From positions 3,348,001 through 3,412,000 of the forward strand of contig NC_015578.1 of the NCBI RefSeq assembly GCF_000214375.1: a stretch of DNA of 64,000 bases, written 5' to 3'. This DNA is from Treponema primitia ZAS-2. GTDB lineage: Bacteria > Spirochaetota > Spirochaetia > Treponematales > Breznakiellaceae. Below, piece after piece: positions 26,960-35,468 of the stretch. A program made the translations under genes and the position numbers. Numbering within the stretch: position 1 is the first letter of the stretch; every line of letters starts with the position of its first letter. The notes below the pieces were generated by a model that did not search any database, was not told the origin of the DNA, and saw only the letters and a program-made list of their open reading frames with translations.

Positions 26960-27775
26960 ATGAAAAGGATTGGAATTTCCCTGCTCTGCCTGATAATGGC
27001 GGCGGGGGCAGTATTTGCAGGGGGCAAAAAGGACGCAGCCCCGGCGGGTGATACTTCATTGGAAAATATCCTGAACAAGAAGCGCTTTGTCCTGGGCCTA
27101 GATGATTCCTTCCCGCCCATGGGCTTCCGGGACGAGAACAACCAAATCGTAGGCTACGACATCGACCTGGCAAAGGAAGTCGCTTCCCGCCTGGGAGTGA
27201 CCCTGGTTACCCAGCCCATCGACTGGAACGCCAAGGAGCAGGAACTGGCCACCGGGGAAATCGACTGTATCTGGAACGGCTTCACCATCACCGAGGAGCG
27301 GAAACAGGTCCTGACCTATATCGGCCCCTACCTAAAAAACGCCCAGGTGGTAATAGTCAAATCCGCTTCCCCGGTAAACACCCTCTCTGACCTGCAAGGA
27401 AAAATCGCCGGGCTCCAGGCAGGCTCCTCCTCAGTGGACGCCCTGGACGAAGCGCCGGCCTTCAAAGCCAGCCTAAAGGAAGTTATCGAATACAAAGACT
27501 ACCTCACCGCCCTGATGGACCTGGATGTGGGCGGCGCCGATGCCATTATCATCGACCTGGTGGTTGCCAATGACAATATCCAGCGTTCCGGCAAATCCTT
27601 CCGCATCCTGGAGGAAACCCTTGGCGCCGAAGAATTCGGCATCGGCTTCCGGAAAAACGACCATGCCCTGTCGAACAAAGTCTGGGAAACCCTGGAAGCC
27701 ATGGCAAAGGACGGAACCGTGGCGAAGATAACCGCCAAATGGTTCGGCTCAGACATTTCCATTATCGGTAAATAG
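26960..27775 (+). CDS. Amino acid ABC transporter substrate-binding protein
   Basis: This 271-residue SBP_bac_3 protein has a signal peptide ending VFA before GGKKDAA. Motifs: FVLGLDDSFPPMGFRDENNQIVGYDIDLAKEVA and DCIWNGFTITEERK. ATG 26960 follows GGAGG; the ATG at 26948 contains that ribosome site and is rejected. First gene of a three-gene operon with permease and ATPase. The exact ligand is unknown; cystine or glutamine-type binders look alike. Confidence 0.93.
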   Translation: MKRIGISLLCLIMAAGAVFAGGKKDAAPAGDTSLENILNKKRFVLGLDDSFPPMGFRDENNQIVGYDIDLAKEVASRLGVTLVTQPIDWNAKEQELATGEIDCIWNGFTITEERKQVLTYIGPYLKNAQVVIVKSASPVNTLSDLQGKIAGLQAGSSSVDALDEAPAFKASLKEVIEYKDYLTALMDLDVGGADAIIIDLVVANDNIQRSGKSFRILEETLGAEEFGIGFRKNDHALSNKVWETLEAMAKDGTVAKITAKWFGSDISIIGK

Positions 27776-27777
27776 CA

Positions 27778-28479
27778 ATGCTGCGGCTGATCGGCATCAT
27801 GCTCACCGGGGCGGGGATCTCCCTGGAAATATTTTTCCTGACATTGATATTTTCCCTGCCCCTGGCACTGCCGATCTCCTTTGGCCGTATGTCGAAAAAC
27901 CGGGCTGTCCGCAGCATCATTAACCTGTACCTGCTGATCATGCGCGGCACCCCTCTGATACTCCAGCTGATCTTCATCTACTTCGGCCCAAAGTACTTTT
28001 ACAAATTTCTATACGAAACTTTTTCTGCAACCCTGGGCTCAGCGGGCTTCTGGGAGGGCCTGCGGTCCATCCTTTCCTACAACCGCTTTACTGCGGTGGT
28101 CATCGCCTTTGTGCTGAACTACGCCGCCTACTTCGCGGAAATCTACCGTGGCGGCATCGAGTCCATGCCCAAAGGCCAATACGAGGCATCAAAAGTGCTG
28201 GGCTTCACCCGCTTCCAGACCTTCACCCGCATAGTGATGCCCCAGGTGATCAAGCGCATACTCCCCGCCACAGGCAACGAAGTTATCACCCTGGTAAAGG
28301 ACACCGCCCTGGCCCAGGTCATCGGAGTAGCGGAACTATTCCACGCCGCCCAGAACGCCTCGGCCCGGGAGTTCTCCACCACCCCAATCTTCGTGGCGGG
28401 CCTCTTCTACCTTTTTATGAACTGGGTAGTATCCCTAGCCTTTGCCAAATACGAGAAAAAGCTTTCCTATTATTCGTAG
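27778..28479 (+). CDS. Amino acid ABC transporter permease
   Basis: This 233-residue inner-membrane permease starts two bases after the binding-protein stop. It has the EAA loop ESMPKGQYEASKVLGFTRFQTFTRIVMPQ and about five helices. A single permease gene here implies a homodimer, unlike the two-permease system at 14.7-16.1 kb. Confidence 0.93.
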   Translation: MLRLIGIMLTGAGISLEIFFLTLIFSLPLALPISFGRMSKNRAVRSIINLYLLIMRGTPLILQLIFIYFGPKYFYKFLYETFSATLGSAGFWEGLRSILSYNRFTAVVIAFVLNYAAYFAEIYRGGIESMPKGQYEASKVLGFTRFQTFTRIVMPQVIKRILPATGNEVITLVKDTALAQVIGVAELFHAAQNASAREFSTTPIFVAGLFYLFMNWVVSLAFAKYEKKLSYYS

Positions 28480-28498
28480 AAAAGCGAAAAGGGAACCC

Positions 28499-29248
28499 AT
28501 GGAAATTATCAAAGTTGAGGGGCTGTCAAAATCATTCGGCAAACTGCAGGTTTTAGAAAACGTCTCCTTCAACGTAAACCAGGGCGAAGTGATCGCCATC
28601 CTGGGCCCTTCCGGTTCCGGGAAGTCCACCCTGCTGCGCTGCGTCACCCACCTGGAACTGGTAGACAAAGGCAGCATAAGCCTCACCGGAATGAACATGG
28701 TAAAGGACGGGGTCTACGCCCATGCAGAAGAACTGCGGAAGATCTGCCTCAAAGTAGGATTAGTGTTCCAGAACTTCAACCTCTTCCCCCACTTTTCCGT
28801 AATGCGAAACATCACCGAAGCCCAGGTCCACGTCCTGGGCCGCAAAAAAGAAGACGCCGCCGAACGGGCCCGGATCCTGCTGGAAAAGACCGGCCTCTCC
28901 GACAAGGCCCAAAGCTACCCCTGCGAACTGTCCGGCGGCCAGCAGCAGCGGGTGTCCATAGCCCGGGCCCTGGCCCTGGACCCGGAGGTGCTTTTCTTTG
29001 ACGAACCCACCAGCGCCCTGGACCCGGAACTGACCGGGGACATCCTCAAGGTCATTCGGGACCTGGCCTCAGAAATGATGACCATGGTCATCGTAACCCA
29101 CGAAATCCCCTTTGCCCGGGAAGTGGCGGACCGGGTGCTCTTCATGGATGGCGGCTCGTTTATCGAAGAGGGCCCCGCAGCGGAACTAATCGACGCCCCT
29201 CGGCTGGAACGCACTAAGGCTTTTCTGGCGAGGCTTAAGAGGGGATAG
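28499..29248 (+). CDS. Amino acid ABC transporter ATPase
   Basis: This 249-residue ATPase shows Walker [11 protein letters not shown]-loop VFQNFNLFPH, signature [15 protein letters not shown] and Walker [18 protein letters not shown] 28499 begins MEIIKVEGLSKSFG; the open frame upstream to 28442 overlaps the permease and is not used. Weak ribosome site (AAAAGGGA). Last gene of the operon. Confidence 0.93.
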   Translation: MEIIKVEGLSKSFGKLQVLENVSFNVNQGEVIAILGPSGSGKSTLLRCVTHLELVDKGSISLTGMNMVKDGVYAHAEELRKICLKVGLVFQNFNLFPHFSVMRNITEAQVHVLGRKKEDAAERARILLEKTGLSDKAQSYPCELSGGQQQRVSIARALALDPEVLFFDEPTSALDPELTGDILKVIRDLASEMMTMVIVTHEIPFAREVADRVLFMDGGSFIEEGPAAELIDAPRLERTKAFLARLKRG

Positions 29249-29260
29249 GAGAAAAACCCA

Positions 29261-29289
29261 TTGCAAAAAATATAAAAAACTGGTATACT
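29261..29289 (+). promoter_or_regulatory. Promoter of the MntA/HepT module
   Basis: TTGCAA (29261-29266) and TATACT (29284-29289) with exactly 17 bases between, 21 bases before the mntA start codon. The A-rich spacer marks the beginning of the A+T-rich island. Confidence 0.65.
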
Positions 29290-29310
29290 AATAATTACAG
29301 GAAATATACA

Positions 29311-29634
29311 ATGGATACAATCGAAAAGTTGCAAAAAAATGGCATTTCTCTTGATTATAATGATATTGCCGCTATATGCAAGAAATATTTTATAATTGAA
29401 TTGTCAATATTTGGATCGTCGCTCCGCGATGATTTTAACAGTGATAGCGATATAGATATTCTTGTATCATTTAATACTAATTCAGGGATAAATTTATTTG
29501 ACATAATGGATTTGGAAAAAGAATTTTCTCAATTATTGAAAAGAGAAGTTGATATTGTGGAAAAAGAATCCCTAAAGAATCCAATCCGGAAGAATAGAAT
29601 ATTATCAAGCCGGGAAATAATATATGCCGCTTAA
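29311..29634 (+). CDS. mntA: MntA-type minimal nucleotidyltransferase antitoxin
   Basis: This 107-residue protein has the minimal nucleotidyltransferase motif GSSLRDDFNSDSDIDILV (about residues 36-53), with a further Asp in VDIVEKE. In MntA/HepT modules this enzyme inactivates the HEPN RNase toxin by AMP transfer. Its stop overlaps the start of the next frame (29624), as usual for the module. Low-GC codon use compared with the ABC operon before it indicates acquisition. Confidence 0.88.
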   Translation: MDTIEKLQKNGISLDYNDIAAICKKYFIIELSIFGSSLRDDFNSDSDIDILVSFNTNSGINLFDIMDLEKEFSQLLKREVDIVEKESLKNPIRKNRILSSREIIYAA

Positions 29635-29975
29635 TGAAAATGATCTGTCCTATTTAATTGATATTGTAGATTGTATTCAGGACATAACTGAATTTACAAA
29701 ATCCATATTTTACAATGGGAAATATAATAGGATTAAGAAACAAACTGGCCCATGATTATGGAGAAATATTGGCAGAACGGATTTGGAATATTTCAAAAAC
29801 ATCCGTACCATCATTGTTAATTGAAATTGAAAAGATAGAAGAACTAAAAGAATATATTAAAAAAGTATCAGTCATTTATAATAACCTCTCTTTGAAAAAA
29901 TTCTATTGGATTTACAACAGATATTTGTGTTATCTGTTTTATAGGTTTATTGAGCATTTTTCTATCGGTCGTTAA
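29624..29975 (+). pseudogene. hepT: HepT (HEPN) toxin remnant with internal deletion and frameshift
   Basis: ATG 29624 opens a frame resembling the HepT N-terminus (LSYLIDIVDCIQDITEFTKSIF) that stops at 29755. Another frame from about 29715 carries the conserved HEPN active motif as GLRNKLAHDYG followed by ERIWNISKTSVPSLL. Compared with an intact HepT of about 135 residues, the central 50-60 residues are missing and the halves are out of frame. The 3' frame runs on into the end of the PIN gene, so its true end is also lost. Probably a broken toxin with the antitoxin left intact. Confidence 0.75.
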
Positions 29976-30356
29976 AACATAATCACATTGCATAAAATCT
30001 GCACACGCAACATGAAGTGAATCAACAACTTTCAAGCCTATTTTCTGTAGCTTCTCTGCCTCAAGTAAAATAGCCTCATTCTCAACGCAATGCAAACGTG
30101 CAATATTTTCCCATTGCATTATCCGGTCTTTGCGTTCAGAAAATGGGCTATTTCCTATTTCATAATCCAAAACATATGACCATGCAAGTTTATAATTCTT
30201 CGAAACAATTTGCTGCTGAATAAAAAGCTTTGCTTCTGTTTCAAACAGGATTTTTACCTGTGTTTGGTCATCATAAGGACGATTAAAACTACTATTATCA
30301 AGAAGGGAACCTTCGACCTGTTCGGTCTCGGTTGAGTGTTCAAGATATATTCTCAT
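29868..30356 (-). CDS. PIN-domain protein (VapC-like toxin)
   Basis: This 162-residue protein has a PIN fold with acidic residues in DNSSFNRPYDDQ, DYEIGNSPF, VDSLHVACAD and TTDRKML, the usual metal-binding set of RNases. Typical members start MRIYLDNSSFNRP; here about 14 residues (EHSTETEQVEGSLL) sit between MRIYL and DNSSF, an apparent in-frame insertion. No antitoxin gene is evident upstream. The 3' end overlaps the HepT remnant. ATG 30356 has GGAGGG at good distance. Confidence 0.83.
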   Translation of the reverse strand: MRIYLEHSTETEQVEGSLLDNSSFNRPYDDQTQVKILFETEAKLFIQQQIVSKNYKLAWSYVLDYEIGNSPFSERKDRIMQWENIARLHCVENEAILLEAEKLQKIGLKVVDSLHVACADFMQCDYVLTTDRKMLNKPIKQITQISVVNPIEFFQREVIIND

Positions 30357-30453
30357 TGTCTCCCTCCAACGTCTCTGCTTCTCCTTCCACTTAAATTATA
30401 TACCTGATATGTCGCAGTATCTAACCGATAGCAAGAATTGTATCTGACACATT

Positions 30454-31335
30454 TCATTTTGTTATATCACTTTTCATATATGCGTTTAAACAATCGCTGT
30501 TTGCTGCATATACTTGTGAAACACTATCGTCACAAATAAAATTATTATAATAATGAATATTATCACCATCTTTGATTATTAATTCTGTTGCTGTAAATGT
30601 TTCTGATAGCAATATCGCCAACTTCGGCGAAAATGGATAGTAAATTTCTGTTGAAGTTGTAGGGATTCCTGATTCTAATGATGTCGCCTTTAAATTTATT
30701 ACCGGTTGATCTCCAGTAATAAAATCAGAATTGGATTGATTAATTATAAGCAGGATTTTTGCATTTGATGACACCCAATTACCGATTATATCGGAGAAGA
30801 GAAAATTAAGAACATTCGCAAGTATATCAGGTCTTATTTCCGGAGAAACAAGCCGTGTAAAATTCTGAAAAGTAAATAGCTTTTTTATATTTTCTCTCAT
30901 TTTTTTGGTTCTACTATATTGAAAACCAATAAAAGCACTAAAATCATTTTTCTCTTTCTCATTATCAAAAAAGCTTAAATCATGTTTATAAATTTTTTTT
31001 ATTATTGGTATTCCTAAAGCCTCAATAAGAGAATGGTAATCTTCGAGACCTTCTTTCCTTAATAATTCTTCCGATGAATTGGCACAAAAGTTATAGTTAT
31101 CGAAATTGCTCCACATTAGTGCATGTGCTGTTTTGTCTAAGGAATTAATAAATTTTGCAATGAATTCAAATTCCGCCCGATTTAATGGCACTGCCTCGTA
31201 GAAATATTTTTCTTGAGCAATATTCATTAAATCAGTTTTAAACACTTGAGTCCTATTGCGTAAACACCATATTTTATCGCTTTCCGTCCATGGCTTTAAA
31301 TAATTTCTCCATACATAATGCTGCCGTTTTGTCAT
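30454..31335 (-). CDS. DUF4238 domain protein
   Basis: This 293-residue protein has the DUF4238 start (KRQHYVWRNYLKPW) and the SDFITGDQPVINL motif near residue 205. The function of the family is unknown; members occur in variable, defence-rich regions. The start ATG 31335 overlaps the stop of the restriction-modification gene (ATGA), so the two are translationally coupled. A+T-rich like its neighbours. No signal peptide or membrane segment. Confidence 0.82.
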   Translation of the reverse strand: MTKRQHYVWRNYLKPWTESDKIWCLRNRTQVFKTDLMNIAQEKYFYEAVPLNRAEFEFIAKFINSLDKTAHALMWSNFDNYNFCANSSEELLRKEGLEDYHSLIEALGIPIIKKIYKHDLSFFDNEKEKNDFSAFIGFQYSRTKKMRENIKKLFTFQNFTRLVSPEIRPDILANVLNFLFSDIIGNWVSSNAKILLIINQSNSDFITGDQPVINLKATSLESGIPTTSTEIYYPFSPKLAILLSETFTATELIIKDGDNIHYYNNFICDDSVSQVYAANSDCLNAYMKSDITK

Positions 31336-34187
31336 CCTTCCACCACCCCAATCTCCTCCTCCGTCAGCCCATACAACCGATATACCGCCTCGTTAATTTG
31401 CCCATCCACCGCTCCAATCTGCCTCTGAATCATCGTCTTTGCCTTTGGGTTCGGCTCTGCATGTTCCTGAAGTTTTAACTCAAGCATTTTGTCTACAAGT
31501 GCGACAAAATTGTCGTGGGCGGTTTTATCGCTTTTTTTTGAAAGATTAATGACGGGGATGGGGAGCTGCTCGACATGTGATTTCTTAACCTGTGCTAACG
31601 CTTCGCCTTTTTCGGGATTGATTATTTCGTAAATAAAGTTAAGTAATTTTGAATTTACCAATGCTAAATAAAACAATAGGCTCAAATCAGAATTATTGAT
31701 AATAATATGTAGGTTATCACGGCAAATAACACCAGGCCCTATAACCGTTGCAATCAATGAATCACCGGTTTGTCTGACAACAATTTTTTGTAAAGCAGTG
31801 AAAATAGCAGGATCTCGTGGAGCCGCCAGCCATTCACCATATTGTATCCAATAATCACTGTTCCATCTATTAGTATACCGATGGATTAAACTTCCTCGCA
31901 AAAGTGGAGACCATTCTTTTCCGGTTCTTTCCCCTTCCAACACATAGGGCTTTTCTTTCATCACACGATCTGATTGTGGCGGTTTCCCCTTCCCTTTTTC
32001 AAAGGGTTTCACACCATTATAAATATTACAGTAGTCGCTTAACGGGCGGCATTGTTGAATAATTTTGTTAAAAAGAATACGTCCCTTGGGATTCACGGTA
32101 ACATTTATAGGCGAACCGTCTTTTGGTATATCCGAAAATTGTACGGTATGCATTTGCGTTACTGCTTTATTTCTACAGACTTCGACATCAAAATAATCAT
32201 TTTCTTTTGGCACATTATAGTCAAATATTAAAACATGCGTATCAACAACCGCTTCACTAAAAACCTTTTCAGGCAAATACAGAATTTTACGCCAGCGGTA
32301 ACTTAAAGTCAAATACTGCCGTATTTTTCGATATGTTACCGATAAAAGCCATGTGTTTGAAACAATAACGCCAAATGTGCCGCTTTGTTTCAACAGTTTT
32401 GAATACTTTTCCAGAAATATCAAATACAAATCTTTCTGATAATCCTGATATTTATACATCCACTGAAAATAACGCTGAATTTCATCAGAAATCAAATATG
32501 TGTACGGCGGATTCCCAATCACCGCATCAAACCCACCAGCCTTGAACACCCCCGCAAACTCTTTATCCCAGTCAAAGCAATTCACTTTAAACTGCTCTTC
32601 GTCGCTCAAACCCAGATCGCCCTGAGCATAAAAATCAGTGCTGATTAAGCTATTGCCGCACTTGATATTATTTTCGAGCGAAGGCAGCAGCGCCATGTCG
32701 GAAAACCTGAACAGTTGTCCGCTGGCTTCGTTGCCTTCGTTTTCCAGCAGCTTGAGATAGAGCGAAAGCTTTGTAACTTCCACCGCCTGACTGTCGATAT
32801 CCACACCGTAAATATTGTTCTGTAAAATCTGCTGTTTTTCTGCAATGGTCAGCTTGTAAGCATCATGCGCTGCCTCATATATCTTTTCTTTTTTGATAGC
32901 AGCCTTTTTGTTTTTTCCGTTCGTGTAATAGTCAAGATGATAGTTAAGCAAATACTGATATGCACCTACCAAAAACGACCCCGAACCACAGGCAGGGTCA
33001 ACAAACCGCAGGGCGGCGATTTCATCCGGCGTCTTATCTTTTATAAGCATCCCAACCGTATTTTGCACAATATAATCAACGATGTACTGCGGTGTATAAT
33101 AAACACCGCCCGCTTTCCGTACTTCCGGTTTTTCTTCAATGACGGCGGAATGGCCGCCTTTTACACCCTTGAATCGTATGGTTTTGCCCAAAAACTTTTC
33201 GTAAATATTTCCGAGGATTTCCACCGGCAGTACTGCGAATTCATAGGGGCAATCGGGATAATACAGATTGACGATGATATTTGACAAAATCTTATTGTCA
33301 ATTCTAACTTGTTCTATCCAACTTTCCGGCTTGAATAACCCTGAATTGTATTTGATATTTGCCCTGATAAAAAGCTGGTTTAGATGTTCATATACGTTTA
33401 TGCTTTGCGACACCGTTTTAAGCAAATCAGCGTCCTCAATTCCTTTGGATTCGGCTATCCGCAAAAATAATATCCTGTCAATTGTTTTCTGAACAACCGT
33501 ATTGAGGTTATAAATTGAAATATCAGGATTCCGCAATGCAATGTTTTTGGCTAATTCTATGCGCCAATCTTCAACAAAAAACAACAGGTCTTCATCTATC
33601 GGCGTGGTACCTTTCTTGTTTTTATTTTCTTCGACATACCGATCAAAACTGCCTTTCAAGATGGCATTTTTTGAAAAGGTATTGCAGATAAAGTCAAACT
33701 GCTGCTCATACTCTTGGAAGGTACAGTAAAAAATCCGCGCTACACTTGCTTTGTCGCTTTTATCTGGTTTAATACGGGTATCATAAACAGCGAATTCGTC
33801 AAAATCGGTAAGTATTGAGAGGGGCAGTTTGGCGGTATAGGCATAGCGCCGTATTTGAAACGCGGGTTCGGGGTTGTCTTTGATATTGACTCCGGGCTTT
33901 TTGGCTTCTACGAAGAATTTCCGCATCCCACCTATTCTGAAACAATAGTCAGGGGCCTTTTGCTGGCCGTCAATTTTTACCTTGTCTTCCCGTATGACTT
34001 CACGATAATTTTCAGAAAACCCCTGTTCGTTCCGCACATCCCAATCAAGCATCTCAAAGAACTTGTCAATAAAGTCGGTACGGGCGTTGGATTCATCGTA
34101 GCCGCTGCTCTTGTATTGGGCATAGTTAGTCGAAAAAAGGGCGGTGAGGCGGGCTAACGCTTTCAGTTTCGGTGTTTCGTCGTTCAT
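31332..34187 (-). CDS. Type IIG restriction-modification enzyme (Eco57I-like)
   Basis: This 951-residue single-chain enzyme joins cleavage, methylation and target recognition. N-terminal nuclease: PDYCFRIGG then FFVEAKKPG (PD-ExK) at about residues 80-100. Methyltransferase: AGGVYYTPQYIVDYIV, motif I FVDPACGSGSFLVGAYQYL, GVDIDSQAVE and motif IV DAVIGNPPYTYL (N6-adenine type). The C-terminal 300 residues (LERTGKEWSPLLRGSLIHRY...) form the target recognition part ending in helices. It has its own promoter with almost no leader. The recognition sequence cannot be read from the protein. Confidence 0.92.
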   Translation of the reverse strand: MNDETPKLKALARLTALFSTNYAQYKSSGYDESNARTDFIDKFFEMLDWDVRNEQGFSENYREVIREDKVKIDGQQKAPDYCFRIGGMRKFFVEAKKPGVNIKDNPEPAFQIRRYAYTAKLPLSILTDFDEFAVYDTRIKPDKSDKASVARIFYCTFQEYEQQFDFICNTFSKNAILKGSFDRYVEENKNKKGTTPIDEDLLFFVEDWRIELAKNIALRNPDISIYNLNTVVQKTIDRILFLRIAESKGIEDADLLKTVSQSINVYEHLNQLFIRANIKYNSGLFKPESWIEQVRIDNKILSNIIVNLYYPDCPYEFAVLPVEILGNIYEKFLGKTIRFKGVKGGHSAVIEEKPEVRKAGGVYYTPQYIVDYIVQNTVGMLIKDKTPDEIAALRFVDPACGSGSFLVGAYQYLLNYHLDYYTNGKNKKAAIKKEKIYEAAHDAYKLTIAEKQQILQNNIYGVDIDSQAVEVTKLSLYLKLLENEGNEASGQLFRFSDMALLPSLENNIKCGNSLISTDFYAQGDLGLSDEEQFKVNCFDWDKEFAGVFKAGGFDAVIGNPPYTYLISDEIQRYFQWMYKYQDYQKDLYLIFLEKYSKLLKQSGTFGVIVSNTWLLSVTYRKIRQYLTLSYRWRKILYLPEKVFSEAVVDTHVLIFDYNVPKENDYFDVEVCRNKAVTQMHTVQFSDIPKDGSPINVTVNPKGRILFNKIIQQCRPLSDYCNIYNGVKPFEKGKGKPPQSDRVMKEKPYVLEGERTGKEWSPLLRGSLIHRYTNRWNSDYWIQYGEWLAAPRDPAIFTALQKIVVRQTGDSLIATVIGPGVICRDNLHIIINNSDLSLLFYLALVNSKLLNFIYEIINPEKGEALAQVKKSHVEQLPIPVINLSKKSDKTAHDNFVALVDKMLELKLQEHAEPNPKAKTMIQRQIGAVDGQINEAVYRLYGLTEEEIGVVEG

Positions 34188-34195
34188 ACTGCACT

Positions 34196-34232
34196 ATTAT
34201 AGGGCTTATTTTCCAAAGATTCAATAATCTTT
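34196..34232 (-). promoter_or_regulatory. Promoter of the type IIG gene with overlapping inverted repeat
   Basis: On the minus strand TTGAAT (34224-34219) and perfect TATAAT (34201-34196) are 17 bases apart; the -10 ends 8 bases before the start codon, giving a near-leaderless mRNA. A perfect 7-bp inverted repeat (34215-34221 with 34226-34232, loop CAAT) covers the -35 box and is a candidate operator. Confidence 0.65.
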
Positions 34233-34392
34233 AGCAGCAGACGACCGTAATCCCCTTACCAGGCAGCCACTTAATCCGCTCCTTCCAGGAGGGTTTGTCA
34301 GGCCAGCGGCCAAGAATGCGCAGATAACATTTTGCCGGCAGCCCGTTATTGGTGCAAAGGGCGTGGGGAAAACTATCCCGGTACTCCCCCAT
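34231..34392 (-). CDS. Short ORF of 53 residues, possible gene remnant
   Basis: ATG 34392 to TAA 34231. The translation (MGEYRDSFPHALCTNNG...WPDKPSWKERIKWLPGKG) looks protein-like and has codon use similar to the GC-richer host genes rather than to the island. I do not recognise it. The ribosome site is weak. It may be the remains of a gene cut by island insertion. Confidence 0.3.
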   Translation of the reverse strand: MGEYRDSFPHALCTNNGLPAKCYLRILGRWPDKPSWKERIKWLPGKGITVVCC

Positions 34393-34423
34393 TCCACAAT
34401 TTTAAAAAACATCATTTTTTAAC

Positions 34424-34448
34424 TGGTCTGGCAGTATTTGACAGACCA
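34424..34448 (+). promoter_or_regulatory. Candidate operator at the WYL regulator promoter
   Basis: Perfect inverted repeat TGGTCTG (34424-34430) / CAGACCA (34442-34448) with an 11-base spacer. The right half includes the shared motif RGC-N5-WTGACAGAYCA (34430-34448). A TATATT -10 element lies six bases downstream (34455-34460), so the site is in the promoter of the WYL gene. Confidence 0.6.
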
Positions 34449-34466
34449 ATATGCTATATTCATAGC

Positions 34467-35468
34467 ATGAAAGCAAGAAAAGCCATTCCAAAAACAGCCC
34501 TGCCCAGGCTGTATCGTATTGACGAGATGATCGCCTCCGGCAGGTACCCCAGCACCCGCCAGATGGCGGAAGACTATGGGACCAGTATGTCCAGCATAAG
34601 CCGAGACATTGAGTTTATGAAGTATAGCTTGGAAGCGCCCATAAAATACGATGCCCGGCGCCGGGGCTATTATTATTCAAAAAAAACCTTTCGCCTGCCC
34701 GGCAGCTTTACCACCACGGAAAATATACAGGCCCTGGGCATGGCCAAGACACTGCTTTCCCTGTACCGGGACACCCCGCTCTACGATGCCGCCCGGAACC
34801 TTTTGGAGAGCATTACCGCCCCTCTGGTTGACCGGAACAACCCCGGCCTGTATGAAAACAGGATTGTGGTGCCCCCGGTAGCCGCTTCCAATGTAGAAAC
34901 CGAAACCTGGAACACCATCACCGCGGGCCTCAAGGAGAACAAGGTCCTCGCCTTTACCTACCGGGGCGCCTGGGATGATGATTTTAAACCCCGCCGGGTG
35001 CGGCCCTATCAGCTCCTTTTTGACAACGGCGCCTGGTTTCTTTACGGCTATGCGGAAAAACGCCGGGCTATCAGGATGTTTAACCTTTCCCGAATAAAAA
35101 ATACAGCCCTCACAAAATATACCTTTACCCTTCCCCCGGATTACGATTACTGTTCCCGCGCCGATGGCAGCAACTTTGGCGTTTTCGCGGGGAATACAAA
35201 ATACCGTTTTTCTATTGTCTTTTATGAAGATTCAAAACTCTGGGTAAAGGAGCGGAAATGGGCGGCGGATCAGGTAATTGAGGAAACCGAAGAAGGAACG
35301 GTCATCATCTTTACCAGCACCCAATACGATAAAGTCCTGGAGTGGGTATTATCCCGGGGCTGTACTGCGGAACCCCTTGAGCCGGAGAACTTGGTAAAGG
35401 ACTGGAAATGGAACGCCGCAAGGATGCGGAAGATGGCTGGAGGAAAAAAGAGGGAGGGGGAAAATTAA
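34467..35468 (+). CDS. WYL-domain transcriptional regulator
   Basis: This 333-residue protein has an N-terminal winged helix-turn-helix (RLYRIDEMIASGRYPSTRQMAEDYGTSMSSISRDIEFM) and a central WYL domain (VLAFTYRGAWDDDFKPRRVRPYQLLFDNGAWFLYGY, then RMFNLSRI) with a C-terminal WCX-like part. WYL regulators control many defence islands (for example BrxR and CapW). ATG 34467 is chosen over the open frame to 34332 because the -10 box lies at 34455. No ribosome site is clear, so a short leader is likely. It overlaps the exonuclease start. Confidence 0.88.
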   Translation: MKARKAIPKTALPRLYRIDEMIASGRYPSTRQMAEDYGTSMSSISRDIEFMKYSLEAPIKYDARRRGYYYSKKTFRLPGSFTTTENIQALGMAKTLLSLYRDTPLYDAARNLLESITAPLVDRNNPGLYENRIVVPPVAASNVETETWNTITAGLKENKVLAFTYRGAWDDDFKPRRVRPYQLLFDNGAWFLYGYAEKRRAIRMFNLSRIKNTALTKYTFTLPPDYDYCSRADGSNFGVFAGNTKYRFSIVFYEDSKLWVKERKWAADQVIEETEEGTVIIFTSTQYDKVLEWVLSRGCTAEPLEPENLVKDWKWNAARMRKMAGGKKREGEN

